This document shows, in pieces, positions 24,825 to 33,932 of a stretch of DNA of 64,000 nt. The notes below the pieces were generated by a model. That model ran no database searches and was not told the DNA's origin. It was given only the letters and a program-made list of their open reading frames with translations. This stretch comes from Methylobacterium tarhaniae (GTDB lineage: Bacteria > Pseudomonadota > Alphaproteobacteria > Rhizobiales > Beijerinckiaceae), in contig NZ_LABZ01000013.1 of assembly GCF_001043955.1 (NCBI RefSeq), positions 20,963 to 84,962 on the forward strand, read 5' to 3'. The stretch's first letter is position 1, and each line of letters begins with the position of its first letter. Both the position numbers and the translations under genes were made by a program.

Positions 24825-24840
24825 GTTAGCCGCGGCTAAC
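24825..24840. promoter_or_regulatory. parS partition site 1
   Basis: Perfect 16-bp palindrome GTTAGCCGCGGCTAAC, matching the repABC-plasmid parS pattern GTTNNNNGCNNNNAAC. Upstream of repA; expected RepB-binding site. Confidence 0.9.
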
Positions 24841-24858
24841 CGGGCCTGCATGGGAGGC

Positions 24859-24874
24859 GTTAGCCGCGGCTAAC
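24859..24874. promoter_or_regulatory. parS partition site 2
   Basis: Identical 16-bp palindrome, 34 bp downstream of the first copy measured start to start. Confidence 0.9.
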
Positions 24875-24892
24875 CCAGCCAGCGCCTCGGAT

Positions 24893-24908
24893 GTTAGCCG
24901 CGGCTAAC
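24893..24908. promoter_or_regulatory. parS partition site 3
   Basis: Third identical palindrome, again exactly 34 bp from its neighbour, giving a regular three-site array. Confidence 0.9.
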
Positions 24909-25659
24909 GCCGGGACGGGGCGGGGAGGCGCGACCGCGGCAGGTCGCCGGCGGGACCCACAATGCTGCCGTCCGAAACCTGACTCGCCACAGGACACGAT
25001 AGCGGCGAGAAGCCCGCAGCGATCGGCTCTCCATCCTTCACCTCATCCTGAGGTGTTGGCGATCAACGATCGCGCTCCATCGAGGATGGACCGACCTCGA
25101 CGAGGGCTCCAGAAGCCTCCGCGATCCAGGGAACCCTCCTTCGAGGCTCAGCGACCTCCGATCGCCCGCACCTCAGGGTGAGGTCACGGCTGGGAAGGCT
25201 CGATCTAAAATTTTGGCCTATCCACGTCCCGGAGCCTGTCGTGTACCATGCTGACTGGCAGCCGCCCTCGGGATGCGTCGTCGAGCCGATGGCGGTGGTG
25301 CCTTCCGCCTTCTGCGACCACCGTCCGGCCAGACCGCCCCCGGGCCCCGCGCCGACCGGCGAGACGGCTGTGCTCGGTCGATCTCCCGCCTCACGGCCGA
25401 TCGGCGATTCCGCTCGTCTGGAGCCTACGCGCCCGCAGCGGCGGCGAGCGCGACAGGGGAGGGGCCGACGATGCGCGATCTGCCGCCTTCCCGGTCCTTC
25501 GCTGCCGGCGCGGGTCGCGACGACGGATGCCGGCACCGGACGTTTACCTTAACGGCCCTGGCTCACACATGGCCGCCGACGCCGAAATCCGGACACCGCG
25601 ACCGGGACGGCACGCAGCGCGACGACCCGGACCGGCGCACTCGAAAGGGGGGCGGACAC
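24909..25659. other. Non-coding interval between parS array and pha operon end
   Basis: About 750 bp without a supportable gene. It contains the dispersed repeat at 25039-25184. The remainder (25185-25659) translates to low-complexity sequence in all frames; a short AT-richer stretch at 25204-25222 is the only compositional break. Confidence 0.5.
25039..25184. repeat. Dispersed MITE-like palindromic repeat, copy 1
   Basis: A 146-bp unit bounded at both ends by small hairpins of the same form: CACCTCA-TCC-TGAGGTG (25039-25055) and CACCTCA-GGG-TGAGGT (25169-25184). A shorter, internally deleted relative occurs at 61298-61371, sharing the left hairpin region and the right-end stretch CTCCGATCGCCCGCA. 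Similar CTCATCCTGAGG units are common extragenic repeats in Hyphomicrobiales. No coding potential. Confidence 0.65.
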
Positions 25660-26001
25660 TTACGGCTTCGGCGGCGCGTCGGGATTGCCCTCGTGCCGGT
25701 CGCGATGGGCGGCGGCGCGGGCGAGGAGGAGCAGCGTGACCGGCGTGGTCACGGTGAGGAACAGGCCGATCAGCGCGTCGCGCAGGACGAGGCGTCCCTC
25801 GAGCATCGAGAGGAGCAGCATCGAGCCGCACAGGATCAGGGCCATGCCCAGGGTCGCACCGAGTGTCGGGGCGTGGACGCGCTCGTAGAAGGTCTTCAGG
25901 CGGACGAGGCCGATGGCGCCGGTGAGCGAGAAGGCGGCGCCGGTCACGGCCAGCACGCTGACCAGCCAAGCGGCCCAGAGGGGCAGGTCGGCGCCCGTCA
26001 C
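25660..26001 (-). CDS. phaG: Monovalent cation/H+ antiporter subunit G (PhaG/MrpG)
   Basis: Small membrane subunit of the multi-subunit Na+(K+)/H+ antiporter, 113 aa with three hydrophobic helices and a charged cytoplasmic tail. The family stretch GLVRLKTFYERVHAPTLGAT is present. Last gene of the pha string; its start overlaps the phaF stop. Confidence 0.93.
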   Translation of the reverse strand: MTGADLPLWAAWLVSVLAVTGAAFSLTGAIGLVRLKTFYERVHAPTLGATLGMALILCGSMLLLSMLEGRLVLRDALIGLFLTVTTPVTLLLLARAAAHRDRHEGNPDAPPKP

Positions 26002-26282
26002 TGGATGACCTCGCCCTGCATCAGGAACTTGGCGAGCGCGACGGTGGCGGTGAAGCCGATCATGCCGATGATGAGCGCGGCCTCGAAGTAGAGCCCGCTG
26101 CCGGTCCGCATGCCGTGGACCACGATCGCCAGCATGCCGTTGAGGTAGAGCGTGTCGAGGCCGAGGATCCGGTCCTGGGCCCGCGGGCCGCGCAGCATCC
26201 GCCAGGCGGCGAGTGCCATGGCCAGCACGAGCGCCCCCTGGGCGAGGCCGAGGCCTCCGTCGAGAACCGATGCGGCGTTCAT
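25998..26282 (-). CDS. phaF: Monovalent cation/H+ antiporter subunit F (PhaF/MrpF)
   Basis: 94-aa membrane protein with three helices. The central RMLRGPRAQDRILGLDTLYLN is the MrpF hallmark. It overlaps phaE upstream (start ATG 26282) and phaG downstream, so stoichiometric translation is likely. Confidence 0.93.
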   Translation of the reverse strand: MNAASVLDGGLGLAQGALVLAMALAAWRMLRGPRAQDRILGLDTLYLNGMLAIVVHGMRTGSGLYFEAALIIGMIGFTATVALAKFLMQGEVIQ

Positions 26283-26767
26283 GCGAAGATCTCCATCAGA
26301 GGTCGCTCGTAGCGGTCCTTCACCCGCCGCACCCACGCGTCGCCGTCCGTGAGATCGAGCACATGCATGAGCAGGCGCCCGGTATCGGAATCGTACTGCA
26401 CCCACAGCGTGCCGGGCGTGGCCGTGAGGATGATCGCCAGGATCGTGATGCCGAACGGCTCGCGCAGGTCGAGGGGGATCGCCACGAAGCCGGTCCGGCG
26501 CGTCCCACGGCGCAGGCCGAGGATGACCCGGGCGACGTCGATGTTGGAGCGCAGCATGTCGTAGAGGACGATGATGCCCAGCCGCGCGAGCCGGCCGGGC
26601 GCGCGCAGCCGGACCGAGCGCGGGCGAAGCGCCCGCATCACGTGGGGGATGGCGAGCCCGACCAGCAGGGCGAGCACGAGCTGGCCCGGAGTCGGCGGCG
26701 CGTTCAGGAGGAGCCAGGTCAGGGCGAGCGCGGCCGACAGCAGCGGGTAGGGGAGGGCGGCTCTCAC
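26279..26767 (-). CDS. phaE: Na+/H+ antiporter subunit E (PhaE/MrpE)
   Basis: 162-aa subunit with N-terminal membrane helices and a soluble C-terminal part containing RSNIDVARVIL and ILTATPGTLWV...LMHVLDL, typical of MrpE. The start is GTG 26767, overlapping the phaD stop as GTGA. Translation readily extends upstream in frame, but that part is antisense-like Arg/Pro-rich sequence inside phaD. Confidence 0.92.
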   Translation of the reverse strand: MRAALPYPLLSAALALTWLLLNAPPTPGQLVLALLVGLAIPHVMRALRPRSVRLRAPGRLARLGIIVLYDMLRSNIDVARVILGLRRGTRRTGFVAIPLDLREPFGITILAIILTATPGTLWVQYDSDTGRLLMHVLDLTDGDAWVRRVKDRYERPLMEIFA

Positions 26768-28368
26768 GGGGCGCCTCCCGCGGGGGCGCCGAGCACGGCG
26801 CGGATGTAGTCCTGCGGCTGCGCGAGTCCCTGTACCGTCGCGTCGGCATAGGCGAGCGCCGGGCCGCCCCACAGGGCGAGGCCGAAGCAGGCCGCGAGCA
26901 GGCCGGCGAGGGCGGCGAGCTCGGAGGCGCGCAAGGCCGGCGGCGGGTCGTCGTGCGGAACCCACAGCGTGAGGATGCCGAGCCGCACCAGCGGCAGCAG
27001 CGTGCCGAGGCTGGAGAGGGTGAGGATGGCGATCAGCCACCAGCTCGAGGCCGTGATGGTGCCGCCCGTGAGGCCGGAGAAGATCGCGAGCTTGCCGACG
27101 AAGCCCGCCAGGGGCGGGACGCCCGCGAGCATCAGCGTGCAGAGCAGGAGGCCCACCCCCGAGAGCGCGACGCCGGCCGGGAGGATGCGGCCGATCTCGG
27201 TGGCGTCCGCATCGTCGAAGGGGTCGCGGTACTCGTCGGCGAAGACCGGCTGGGCCTGCTCCACCGGATCGCGGCCGCGCTGGAGCACCTCGGCCAGCAG
27301 GAACAGCGCGCCGGCGGCGAGGGTCGAGCCGACGAGATAGTAGAGAGCGCCGGCGAGCGCCGCGTCGCTCCCGCTGCCGAGGACCGCCAGCACCGTGCCC
27401 GACGAGATCATCACCGCGTAGCCGGCCGCCCGCGCGAGGTCGCGCGATGCCAGGATGCCGACCGTGCCGTAGGCGATCGTCGCGAGCCCGATGCCGAGGA
27501 GGCAGGCCTGCCCGAAGCCCTCGGACAGGCCCGCTCCGAACAGGAGCAGGCTCAGGCGCACCACGACGTAGACCCCCACCTTCGAGAGGATCGCCAGGAT
27601 GGCGGCCGCCGGCGCGCTCGCCGCCGCGTAGGTCGTCGGCAGCCAGAAGCCGAGCGGCCAGGCGCTGCACTTGATCAGGAAGGCGAGGCCGAGGATCGCG
27701 CAGCCGATCTCGAACAGGGCCAGCTCGCTTGCGGCGGGTGCCGCCAGCCGCCGGGCGAGGTCGGCCATGTTGAGGGTGCCCATCGTGCCGTAGATCAGGC
27801 TGACGCCGATCAGGAAGAACAGCGAGGCGATGAGGTTGACGGCGATGTAGCCGAGGCCGGCACGGATCCGCACCTCGCCCGAGCCGTGCAGCACGAGGCC
27901 GTAGGAGGCCGCCAGCATCACCTCGAAGAACACGAACAGGTTGAACAGGTCGCCGGTCAGGAAGGCGCCGTTCACCCCCATGACGAGGAGCAGGAACAGG
28001 CCGTGGAAGCGCGGGCCGGCCCGGCCCCAGCGGGCGAAGGAGAACACGAGGGCGCAGAGCCCGAGCAGGCCGGCAAGCGCCAGCATCATCGCCGAGAGAC
28101 GGTCGGCCACGAGCACGATCCCGTAGGGCGCCGCCCAGTTGCCCACGCGGTAGACCTCCGGCGCCGCGCCGGCCCGCCCGACGAGGACGAGGGCGATCCC
28201 GAGGAGCGCCAGCAACGTGGCGAGGCCCAAGGCCTCCTTCAGCCGGCGCCGGCGCTCGTCGAGGAGGAACATCACCCCGGCGACCGCGATCGGCAATACG
28301 ATGGGCAGCACGACGACGTGGTCGGACCAGGCGCTCGCTGCGGAGGCGTTCATCACCGGCGGGCTCAT
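26764..28368 (-). CDS. phaD: Na+/H+ antiporter subunit D (PhaD/MrpD)
   Basis: Proton-translocating antiporter-like subunit related to NuoN/NuoM, 534 aa with about 14 transmembrane segments. It has the conserved GVNGAFLTGDLFNLFVFFEV and the Lys-bearing KCSAWPLGFWLPTTYAAA in the proton-path helices, then PPLAGFVGKLAIFSGL. It overlaps phaC by 4 nt (start ATG 28368) and phaE by 4 nt. Confidence 0.94.
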   Translation of the reverse strand: MSPPVMNASAASAWSDHVVVLPIVLPIAVAGVMFLLDERRRRLKEALGLATLLALLGIALVLVGRAGAAPEVYRVGNWAAPYGIVLVADRLSAMMLALAGLLGLCALVFSFARWGRAGPRFHGLFLLLVMGVNGAFLTGDLFNLFVFFEVMLAASYGLVLHGSGEVRIRAGLGYIAVNLIASLFFLIGVSLIYGTMGTLNMADLARRLAAPAASELALFEIGCAILGLAFLIKCSAWPLGFWLPTTYAAASAPAAAILAILSKVGVYVVVRLSLLLFGAGLSEGFGQACLLGIGLATIAYGTVGILASRDLARAAGYAVMISSGTVLAVLGSGSDAALAGALYYLVGSTLAAGALFLLAEVLQRGRDPVEQAQPVFADEYRDPFDDADATEIGRILPAGVALSGVGLLLCTLMLAGVPPLAGFVGKLAIFSGLTGGTITASSWWLIAILTLSSLGTLLPLVRLGILTLWVPHDDPPPALRASELAALAGLLAACFGLALWGGPALAYADATVQGLAQPQDYIRAVLGAPAGGAP

Positions 28369-28781
28369 GGATGCAGCTTTCCCGGATGGGGGTTGCCAGG
28401 ATGGGGCTCGCCCGGATGTGGCTCACCCTGGTGCGGTTCCTGCCCGTCGACGTGGTCGCTGCCGGTGACGCCGCGGGCGGCGAGCAGGACCACCAGGAAC
28501 AGGGCGGTGAGCGCGAAGCTGATCACCACGGCGGTCAGGACGAGGGCCTGGGTCACCGGATCGTCGACGAAGACGTTGTCCGTGCCGATGGCGGTCCCGG
28601 CCCCCGCCCCGAGCACCGGCGGCGCGCCCACGGTCAGGCGGCCCATGGCGAAGATGAACAGGTTGACGGCGTAGCTCAGCAGCGACAGCCCGAGGACGAC
28701 CTGGAAGGTCCGGGGGCGCAGGATCAGCCACACGCCCGCGGCGGAGAGGATTCCGATCCCGGCGGACAAGACGAGTTCCAT
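28365..28781 (-). CDS. phaC: Na+/H+ antiporter subunit C (PhaC/MrpC), with His-Pro-rich tail
   Basis: NuoK-like three-helix subunit of 138 aa. The core (LRPRTFQVVLGLSLLSYAVNLFIF and DPVTQALVLTAVVISFA) is standard. The last about 32 residues are an added hydrophilic tail with four imperfect PHPG/PHQG-type units, making phaC longer than usual relatives of about 110-125 aa. The tail could bind metal or be neutral drift. Start ATG 28781 shares a base with the phaAB stop. Confidence 0.92.
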   Translation of the reverse strand: MELVLSAGIGILSAAGVWLILRPRTFQVVLGLSLLSYAVNLFIFAMGRLTVGAPPVLGAGAGTAIGTDNVFVDDPVTQALVLTAVVISFALTALFLVVLLAARGVTGSDHVDGQEPHQGEPHPGEPHPGNPHPGKLHP

Positions 28782-31711
28782 CACGCGATATCCCGTTCTG
28801 CGGCCCGCTCGGCCTCGGCCTCCGCGACCCGGGTCCGGCGCACGGATTGGTGCGCGAGGGCGACGAGCATCAGGGCGCTCGCGCCCACCACCAGGATCAT
28901 GATGCCGAGATCGAACACGAGCGCGCTCGCGACCGGGACCTTGCCGAGGAGCGGGGGGTGCCAATAGGCGAAATAGGCCGTGAGGAACGGCCGCCCGGCC
29001 AGCCAGGAACCCGCGCCGGCCAGGACCGCGACGAGCAGGCCGAGGCCGATCCAGGCGATCGGCTGGATGCGCAGGCGCTCCTCGACCCAGGCCGCACCCC
29101 AGGCCATGTACTGGAGCATGAAGGCGACGGTGAGGGCGATGCCGGCCGCGAAGCCGCCGCCGGGCAGGTCGTGCCCGCGCAGGAACAGATGCAGGGCGAG
29201 CAGGACGATGAACGGGAACAGCCAGGTCGTCACCAGGCGCGGCACCAGCAGCGCGTCGGCGGCGGTATGGCCCGGCTCGCGCCCCTCGCGGCCGCGGTCG
29301 TCGGCATCGTGGCGCCGCTGCTGGGCCGGCCGCTCCAGGGTGTCGGGGGCGGGGCGGAAGCGGCGCAGCAGCGCGAACACCGTCAGCCCGACGATGCCGA
29401 GCACGCAGATCTCGCCCAGGGTGTCGAAGGCGCGGAAATCGACCAGCAGCACGTTGACGACGTTGCGCCCGCCGGCCTGGGGATAGGCCTCCTCCACGAA
29501 CCATCGGCCGATCCCGTCGACGGCCGGCCGGGTCATCACCGCGTAGGCGAGGCCGGCGAGGCTTGCGCCCGCCACCACCGCGACGACGAGGTCGACGATG
29601 CGCCGCCGCCGCGCCCGGGCCCGCTCGGAGGCGGGAGCCGGGATCGCCGCGTCGCGCTTCGGCAGCCAGCGCAGGCCGAGCAGCAGCATCACCGAGGTGA
29701 CGATCTCGACCAGGATCTGCGTGACCGCGAGGTCGGGCGCGGAGAGCCACAGGAAGGTGAGGCTGCTGACGAGGCCCGCCCCGCCGACGAGGATCACCGC
29801 CGACAGGCGGTGGTATTTCGCGCGCTCCGCCGCGCCGACCGCGCAGGCGGCGCCCACCAGCCACATCAGGGCGAAGGCCGGGTCGAACGCCGTCGACCGG
29901 CCCGGGGCCAGCAGGTCGAGCCCCCGCACGACCCCCGTCGCCGTCGCTGCCACCAGGGCCGCGAGGAACAGGATGCGCAATTGCGGTTGCAGGCGCTCCG
30001 TGCCGAGCCGGGCCTCCAGTGCCCGGGCCCCCTTCACGAGGCCGGTCATCCCGCGCTCGAACAGCCACCCGCCGTCGAGCCGGTGCATCAGCCAGGGACC
30101 GCCGCGGGGATTGGTGTCGATGCGCCGCCCGAACACCCCGTAGAGCGCGACGCCGCCGGCGAGCGCCAGGACACTCATGGCGAGCGGTGCGTTGAAGCCG
30201 TGCCAGATCGCGAGGTCGTAATCCGGCGTCCGGTCGCCGAGGACGGCCCGCGCCGCGCCCGCCAGCGCCGGCCCGATCGTGAGGTTCGGCACGAGGCCGA
30301 TCGCCACGCAAGCCAGCACCAAAGCCTCGATCGGGATGCGCATCCAGCGCACGGGCTCGTGCGGGGCGTGCGGCAGGTCGTGGGGCGGCGGGCCGAAGAA
30401 GGTCTGGCGGATGAAGCGCAGGGAGTAGAGCACCGTGAAGGCGCTCGCGAGCGTCGCCAGCACCGGCAGGGCGAGGTTCAGCCAGTGGTCGCCGGTATTG
30501 TCCACGGCCTCCGCCAGGAACATCTCCTTCGACAGGAAGCCGTTGAGCAGCGGCACGCCGGCCATCGCCGCGGCGGCGACCATCGCGAGCGTGCCGGTAT
30601 ACGGCATGGCGCGCCACAACCCGCTGAGGCGGCGCATGTCCCGCGTCCCGGTCTCATGGTCGATGATGCCGGCGGCCATGAACAGCGAAGCCTTGAAGGT
30701 CGCGTGGTTCACCGTGTGGAAGATCGCCGCCACGACGGCCAGCGGCGAGTTCAGGCCGAGCAGAAGGGTGATCAGCCCGAGATGGCTGATGGTCGAGTAG
30801 GCGAGCAGGCCCTTCAGGTCGTGCTGGAAGATCGCGCTCCAGGACCCGACCAGCATCGTCGCCATGCCGGCCGTGCCGACGATCCAGTACCAGCTCTCGG
30901 TCCCCGCCAGGACCGGCCAGAGCCGGATCATCAGGAAGATGCCGGCCTTCACCATCGTGGCCGAGTGCAGGTAGGCGCTGATCGGCGTCGGCGCCGCCAT
31001 CGCCCGCGGCAGCCAGATGTGGAACGGCAGCTGCGCCGACTTGGTGAGCGCCCCGGCCAGGATCAGGACCAGGGCCGGCAGGTAGAGCGGGCTCTCGCGG
31101 ATCGCCGGGCCGGAGGCGAGGACCGCATCGAGCTCGTAGCTGCCGGCGATGCGCCCGATCAGGACCGCGCCGACGAGGAGGCAGAGGCCGCCGGCCGCCG
31201 TGATGGTCAGCGCCATCCGGGCCCCGTCCCGGGCCGAGGCGTTGTCGGACCAGTAGCCGATCAGCAGGAACGACACGACGCTGGTCAACTCCCAGAAGAC
31301 GACCAGCTGGATCAGGTTGCCGGAGAGCACGATGCCGAGCATCGCGCCGACGAAGGCGAGGAGGTAGCAGAACAGGCGCGGGACCGGATCCGCCGCCGCC
31401 ATGTAGTAGCGGGCGTAGAGCACGACGAGCGCGCCGATGCCGAGGACCAGGATCGCGAAGATCCAGGCCAGGCCGTCGAGGCGCAGGACGAGGCGCACGC
31501 CCAGGGAGGGCAGCCAGTCGACGGCCCAGACCACGGGAGCGGAACCGGCGGCGAGGGGATAGAGCCCCCCGATGCAGGCGAGGCTCGTCACCGTGACGAG
31601 GCCGGCCACCCCGGCGGCGGCGTTGCGCGCATGGCCAGGCAGGCAGAGCGCGACGACGCTGCCGAGGAAGGGCAGGATCGCCGCGAGGGCGAGGAGCAGG
31701 TGAGGCGGCAT
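28781..31711 (-). CDS. phaAB: Fused Na+/H+ antiporter subunits A and B (PhaAB/MrpA-MrpB)
   Basis: 976-aa membrane protein, the largest subunit. The N-terminal two-thirds is NuoL-like MrpA, with FWELTSVVSFLLIGYW and the Lys-bearing TKSAQLPFHIWLPRAMAAPT in the proton path. A middle MrpA C-terminal region contains EIVTSVMLLLGLRWLP. The last about 150 residues are MrpB (FLRGHDLPGGGFAAGIALT). The A-B fusion is the rhizobial Pha arrangement, used for pH adaptation and Na+/K+ tolerance. First gene of the seven-subunit operon; no strong ribosome site precedes ATG 31711. Confidence 0.94.
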   Translation of the reverse strand: MPPHLLLALAAILPFLGSVVALCLPGHARNAAAGVAGLVTVTSLACIGGLYPLAAGSAPVVWAVDWLPSLGVRLVLRLDGLAWIFAILVLGIGALVVLYARYYMAAADPVPRLFCYLLAFVGAMLGIVLSGNLIQLVVFWELTSVVSFLLIGYWSDNASARDGARMALTITAAGGLCLLVGAVLIGRIAGSYELDAVLASGPAIRESPLYLPALVLILAGALTKSAQLPFHIWLPRAMAAPTPISAYLHSATMVKAGIFLMIRLWPVLAGTESWYWIVGTAGMATMLVGSWSAIFQHDLKGLLAYSTISHLGLITLLLGLNSPLAVVAAIFHTVNHATFKASLFMAAGIIDHETGTRDMRRLSGLWRAMPYTGTLAMVAAAAMAGVPLLNGFLSKEMFLAEAVDNTGDHWLNLALPVLATLASAFTVLYSLRFIRQTFFGPPPHDLPHAPHEPVRWMRIPIEALVLACVAIGLVPNLTIGPALAGAARAVLGDRTPDYDLAIWHGFNAPLAMSVLALAGGVALYGVFGRRIDTNPRGGPWLMHRLDGGWLFERGMTGLVKGARALEARLGTERLQPQLRILFLAALVAATATGVVRGLDLLAPGRSTAFDPAFALMWLVGAACAVGAAERAKYHRLSAVILVGGAGLVSSLTFLWLSAPDLAVTQILVEIVTSVMLLLGLRWLPKRDAAIPAPASERARARRRRIVDLVVAVVAGASLAGLAYAVMTRPAVDGIGRWFVEEAYPQAGGRNVVNVLLVDFRAFDTLGEICVLGIVGLTVFALLRRFRPAPDTLERPAQQRRHDADDRGREGREPGHTAADALLVPRLVTTWLFPFIVLLALHLFLRGHDLPGGGFAAGIALTVAFMLQYMAWGAAWVEERLRIQPIAWIGLGLLVAVLAGAGSWLAGRPFLTAYFAYWHPPLLGKVPVASALVFDLGIMILVVGASALMLVALAHQSVRRTRVAEAEAERAAERDIA

Positions 31712-32013
31712 CAGGACAGGAGCATCGCGTCAGGGGCCATCGAGACCGAAGGCTCGGACCGGTTGGCGGAGACAGGTCGCACCGTCGCCGGGTGCCCTCG
31801 CTCCGCGTCGAACACGACGTCGATTCGGGCCGGAGCGACGCACCGCTCGGACTGTGCACGTCAGGTCAAGGTAGGCCCGGCGGGCGGGGTGGCAAGGGAA
31901 TCGACGCAAGTCCGGCGGGCGGCCGGGCTGCCCGGACACCTTCATCCGCCCCGATCGGACGGGCGCAGCCGCGCGCTGCCGCCGGGTGAGCCGGCGCGGT
32001 CAGCGGGCGGCGT
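31712..32013. other. Upstream region of the pha operon
   Basis: About 300 bp between phaAB and the DUF1349 gene, both on the minus strand. No open frame, repeat or clear promoter was recognised. Confidence 0.4.
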
Positions 32014-32592
32014 TCACGAGAGATCGTGCAGGGCCTTGCCCGCGGGCGCGCCGACCGAGAAATCGGAGAAATCGACGCTCAGGCCGGCGCGCTCCGGCGT
32101 GCAGCACATCGGACCGACGCTGTAGGAGGCGGCCCTCGGGAACGGGCACAGTCGCATCAGCGGCCAATGCGTACCGTCGGAGGATACCTGCAAGCGTAGC
32201 ACGCCGGAAACGACGGTCGCCCGCAGCCAGAAATCCCCGGCGTCATGACCGTAGGGTGCGGTCGCCCAGTCGGATCGGCCGAGTGTCAGCACGCTGCTGA
32301 TCATCGGGACACCGTCCGACAGCTCGATTCCCGCCTTGACCCACTCGCTCGAAGAGACCCGCACCATCAATCCGGCTTGATCGTACAAGTCCCGGTACCG
32401 GGCGCGGACCCGCACCTGTGCGGTGAAATCGCCGGCGGCGCGCACGGCGAAGAAGTGGCCCGTGTCTCGCGTGAAGCCGTAATGGGTTTCGCGCCAGAAA
32501 TCCGTCGCCTCGTCCGTGACGACGTGGAGCCGGTCGCCAGCCATCCGCCAGCTGGCAGGTTCGTTGAGCCAGGTGCCGTCTTCGAAGCCCAT
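32014..32592 (-). CDS. DUF1349 domain-containing protein
   Basis: 192-aa soluble protein of the concanavalin-A-like DUF1349 family. The sequence follows it closely: FWRETHYGFTRDTGHFFAV, FTAQVRVRARYRDLYDQAGLMVR, EWVKAGIELSDG, then WLRATVVSGVLRLQVSSDG and VGPMCCTPERAGLSVDFSDF. Members are called regulation-of-enolase-like but the biochemical role is unknown; the fold suggests carbohydrate binding. Start ATG 32592 with GAGGCGGGACG upstream; the longer in-frame extension is low complexity. A single gene between pha and the GST. Confidence 0.87.
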   Translation of the reverse strand: MGFEDGTWLNEPASWRMAGDRLHVVTDEATDFWRETHYGFTRDTGHFFAVRAAGDFTAQVRVRARYRDLYDQAGLMVRVSSSEWVKAGIELSDGVPMISSVLTLGRSDWATAPYGHDAGDFWLRATVVSGVLRLQVSSDGTHWPLMRLCPFPRAASYSVGPMCCTPERAGLSVDFSDFSVGAPAGKALHDLS

Positions 32593-32894
32593 CGTCCCGC
32601 CTCGCCGTGCCGCCCGTGCGATCCCTGCGCGTGAGCGGCCGGCAGCATCGAGCTTTCCGGCCGTTTGGCAAGGGCGGACGGAAGAGGTGGACGGAAGGGG
32701 AGGGGAGGCGGACCGGGCGGTGCCGGAGCGCACCGACGGGATGGGGACGAAGAGCCCCGCCGCCATCGCGGGTCCGGCATGCCCTCGCCTCGCGCCGGCA
32801 TCCGTGCTCAAACTCGGCCCGCCCCGATCGCGGGGCAATCCTGTCCTATGGCCATCGACGCAACCGTATCAGCGATCGATCCCGGAGAGCGCTC
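32593..32894. other. Divergent intergenic region DUF1349 / GST
   Basis: About 300 bp between divergent genes, presumably both promoters. No operator or repeat identified. Confidence 0.35.
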
Positions 32895-33773
32895 ATGAGC
32901 GATCCAGCCGACTACGTCCCGCCCAAGATCTGGACCTGGGACAAGGCGAGCGGCGGCCGTTTCGCCAACATCAACCGCCCGGTCGCGGGGGCGACGCACG
33001 AGAAGGCGCTGCCCGTCGGCCGCCATCCGCTCCAGCTCTACTCGCTCGGCACGCCGAACGGGCAGAAGGTCACGATCCTGCTGGAGGAGCTGCTCGCGCT
33101 CGGCCATGCGGGTGCCGAGTACGATGCGTGGCTCATCCGCATCGGCGACGGCGACCAGTTCGGCTCGGGCTTCGTCGAGGCCAACCCGAACTCGAAGATT
33201 CCGGCGCTCGTGGACCGCAGCGGTCCGGCGCCGATCCGCGTCTTCGAGTCGGGCGCCATCCTGACCTACCTCGCCGAGAAGTTCGGCGCCTTCCTGCCGA
33301 CCGAGCCGGCCGCGCGCGCCGAGACGCTGTCCTGGCTGTTCTGGCAGATGGGCTCGGCGCCGTTCGTGGGCGGCGGCTTCGGCCACTTCTACGCCTATGC
33401 GCCGACGAAGTTCGAGTACCCGATCAACCGCTACGCCATGGAGGCGAAGCGGCAGCTCGACGTGCTCGACCGGCGCCTGGCCGACAATGAATTCGTGGCG
33501 GGCGACACCTACACGATCGCCGACATGGCGATCTGGCCCTGGTATGGCGGCCTGGTGAAGGGCTGGCTGTACGAGGCCGCCGAGTTCCTGGCGGTCGAGG
33601 ATTACCGCCACGTCGTGCGCTGGGCCGACCAGATCCTCGCGCGACCGGCGGTGCAGCGCGGACGCAAGGTGAACCGCCTCACCGGCGAGCCGGCCGACCA
33701 GCTCCACGAGCGCCACGACGCGAGCGACTTCGACACGAGGACGCAGGACAAGCTCGCCGGACAGCCGGCCTGA
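32895..33773 (+). CDS. yghU: Glutathione S-transferase family, YghU-like disulfide-bond oxidoreductase
   Basis: 292-aa glutathione-dependent thiol/disulfide enzyme. N-terminal PKIWTWDKASGGRFANINRP and PVGRHPLQLYSLGTPNGQKV are characteristic of YghU. The thioredoxin-like domain has FVEANPNSKIPALVD (cis-Pro) and RVFESGAILTYLAEKFGAFLP (Glu-Ser glutathione site), and the helical C-terminal domain carries YTIADMAIWPWYGGLV. Start ATG 32895 with GGAGAG upstream. Probably oxidative-stress defence; no operon partner. Confidence 0.9.
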   Translation: MSDPADYVPPKIWTWDKASGGRFANINRPVAGATHEKALPVGRHPLQLYSLGTPNGQKVTILLEELLALGHAGAEYDAWLIRIGDGDQFGSGFVEANPNSKIPALVDRSGPAPIRVFESGAILTYLAEKFGAFLPTEPAARAETLSWLFWQMGSAPFVGGGFGHFYAYAPTKFEYPINRYAMEAKRQLDVLDRRLADNEFVAGDTYTIADMAIWPWYGGLVKGWLYEAAEFLAVEDYRHVVRWADQILARPAVQRGRKVNRLTGEPADQLHERHDASDFDTRTQDKLAGQPA

Positions 33774-33932
33774 CGCGTCACGCCGGCCTTACGTCCGGCG
33801 CAGGTCGCCGAGACTCGCCGCGCGGGGGGCCTGCCCGGATCGGGAGAGGCCGGCCGGGCTCCTATCGGGGCGAGACGGGGGCCCTCGCGCGGAAGGCGGC
33901 ACGGACCATGAGGGAAGCGGCCCGCACTCCCC

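Noticed and set aside
24825..24908. Three regularly spaced repeats looking like a mini CRISPR array
   Set aside because: The units are 16-bp perfect palindromes with 18-bp gaps upstream of repA and fit the repABC parS pattern; no cas genes are near.
28847..32125. Plus-strand open frame of more than 1000 codons opposite phaAB
   Set aside because: It is the antisense of a strongly conserved membrane protein, is dominated by Arg, Asp, Gly and Gln, and has no motif; an effect of high GC third positions.
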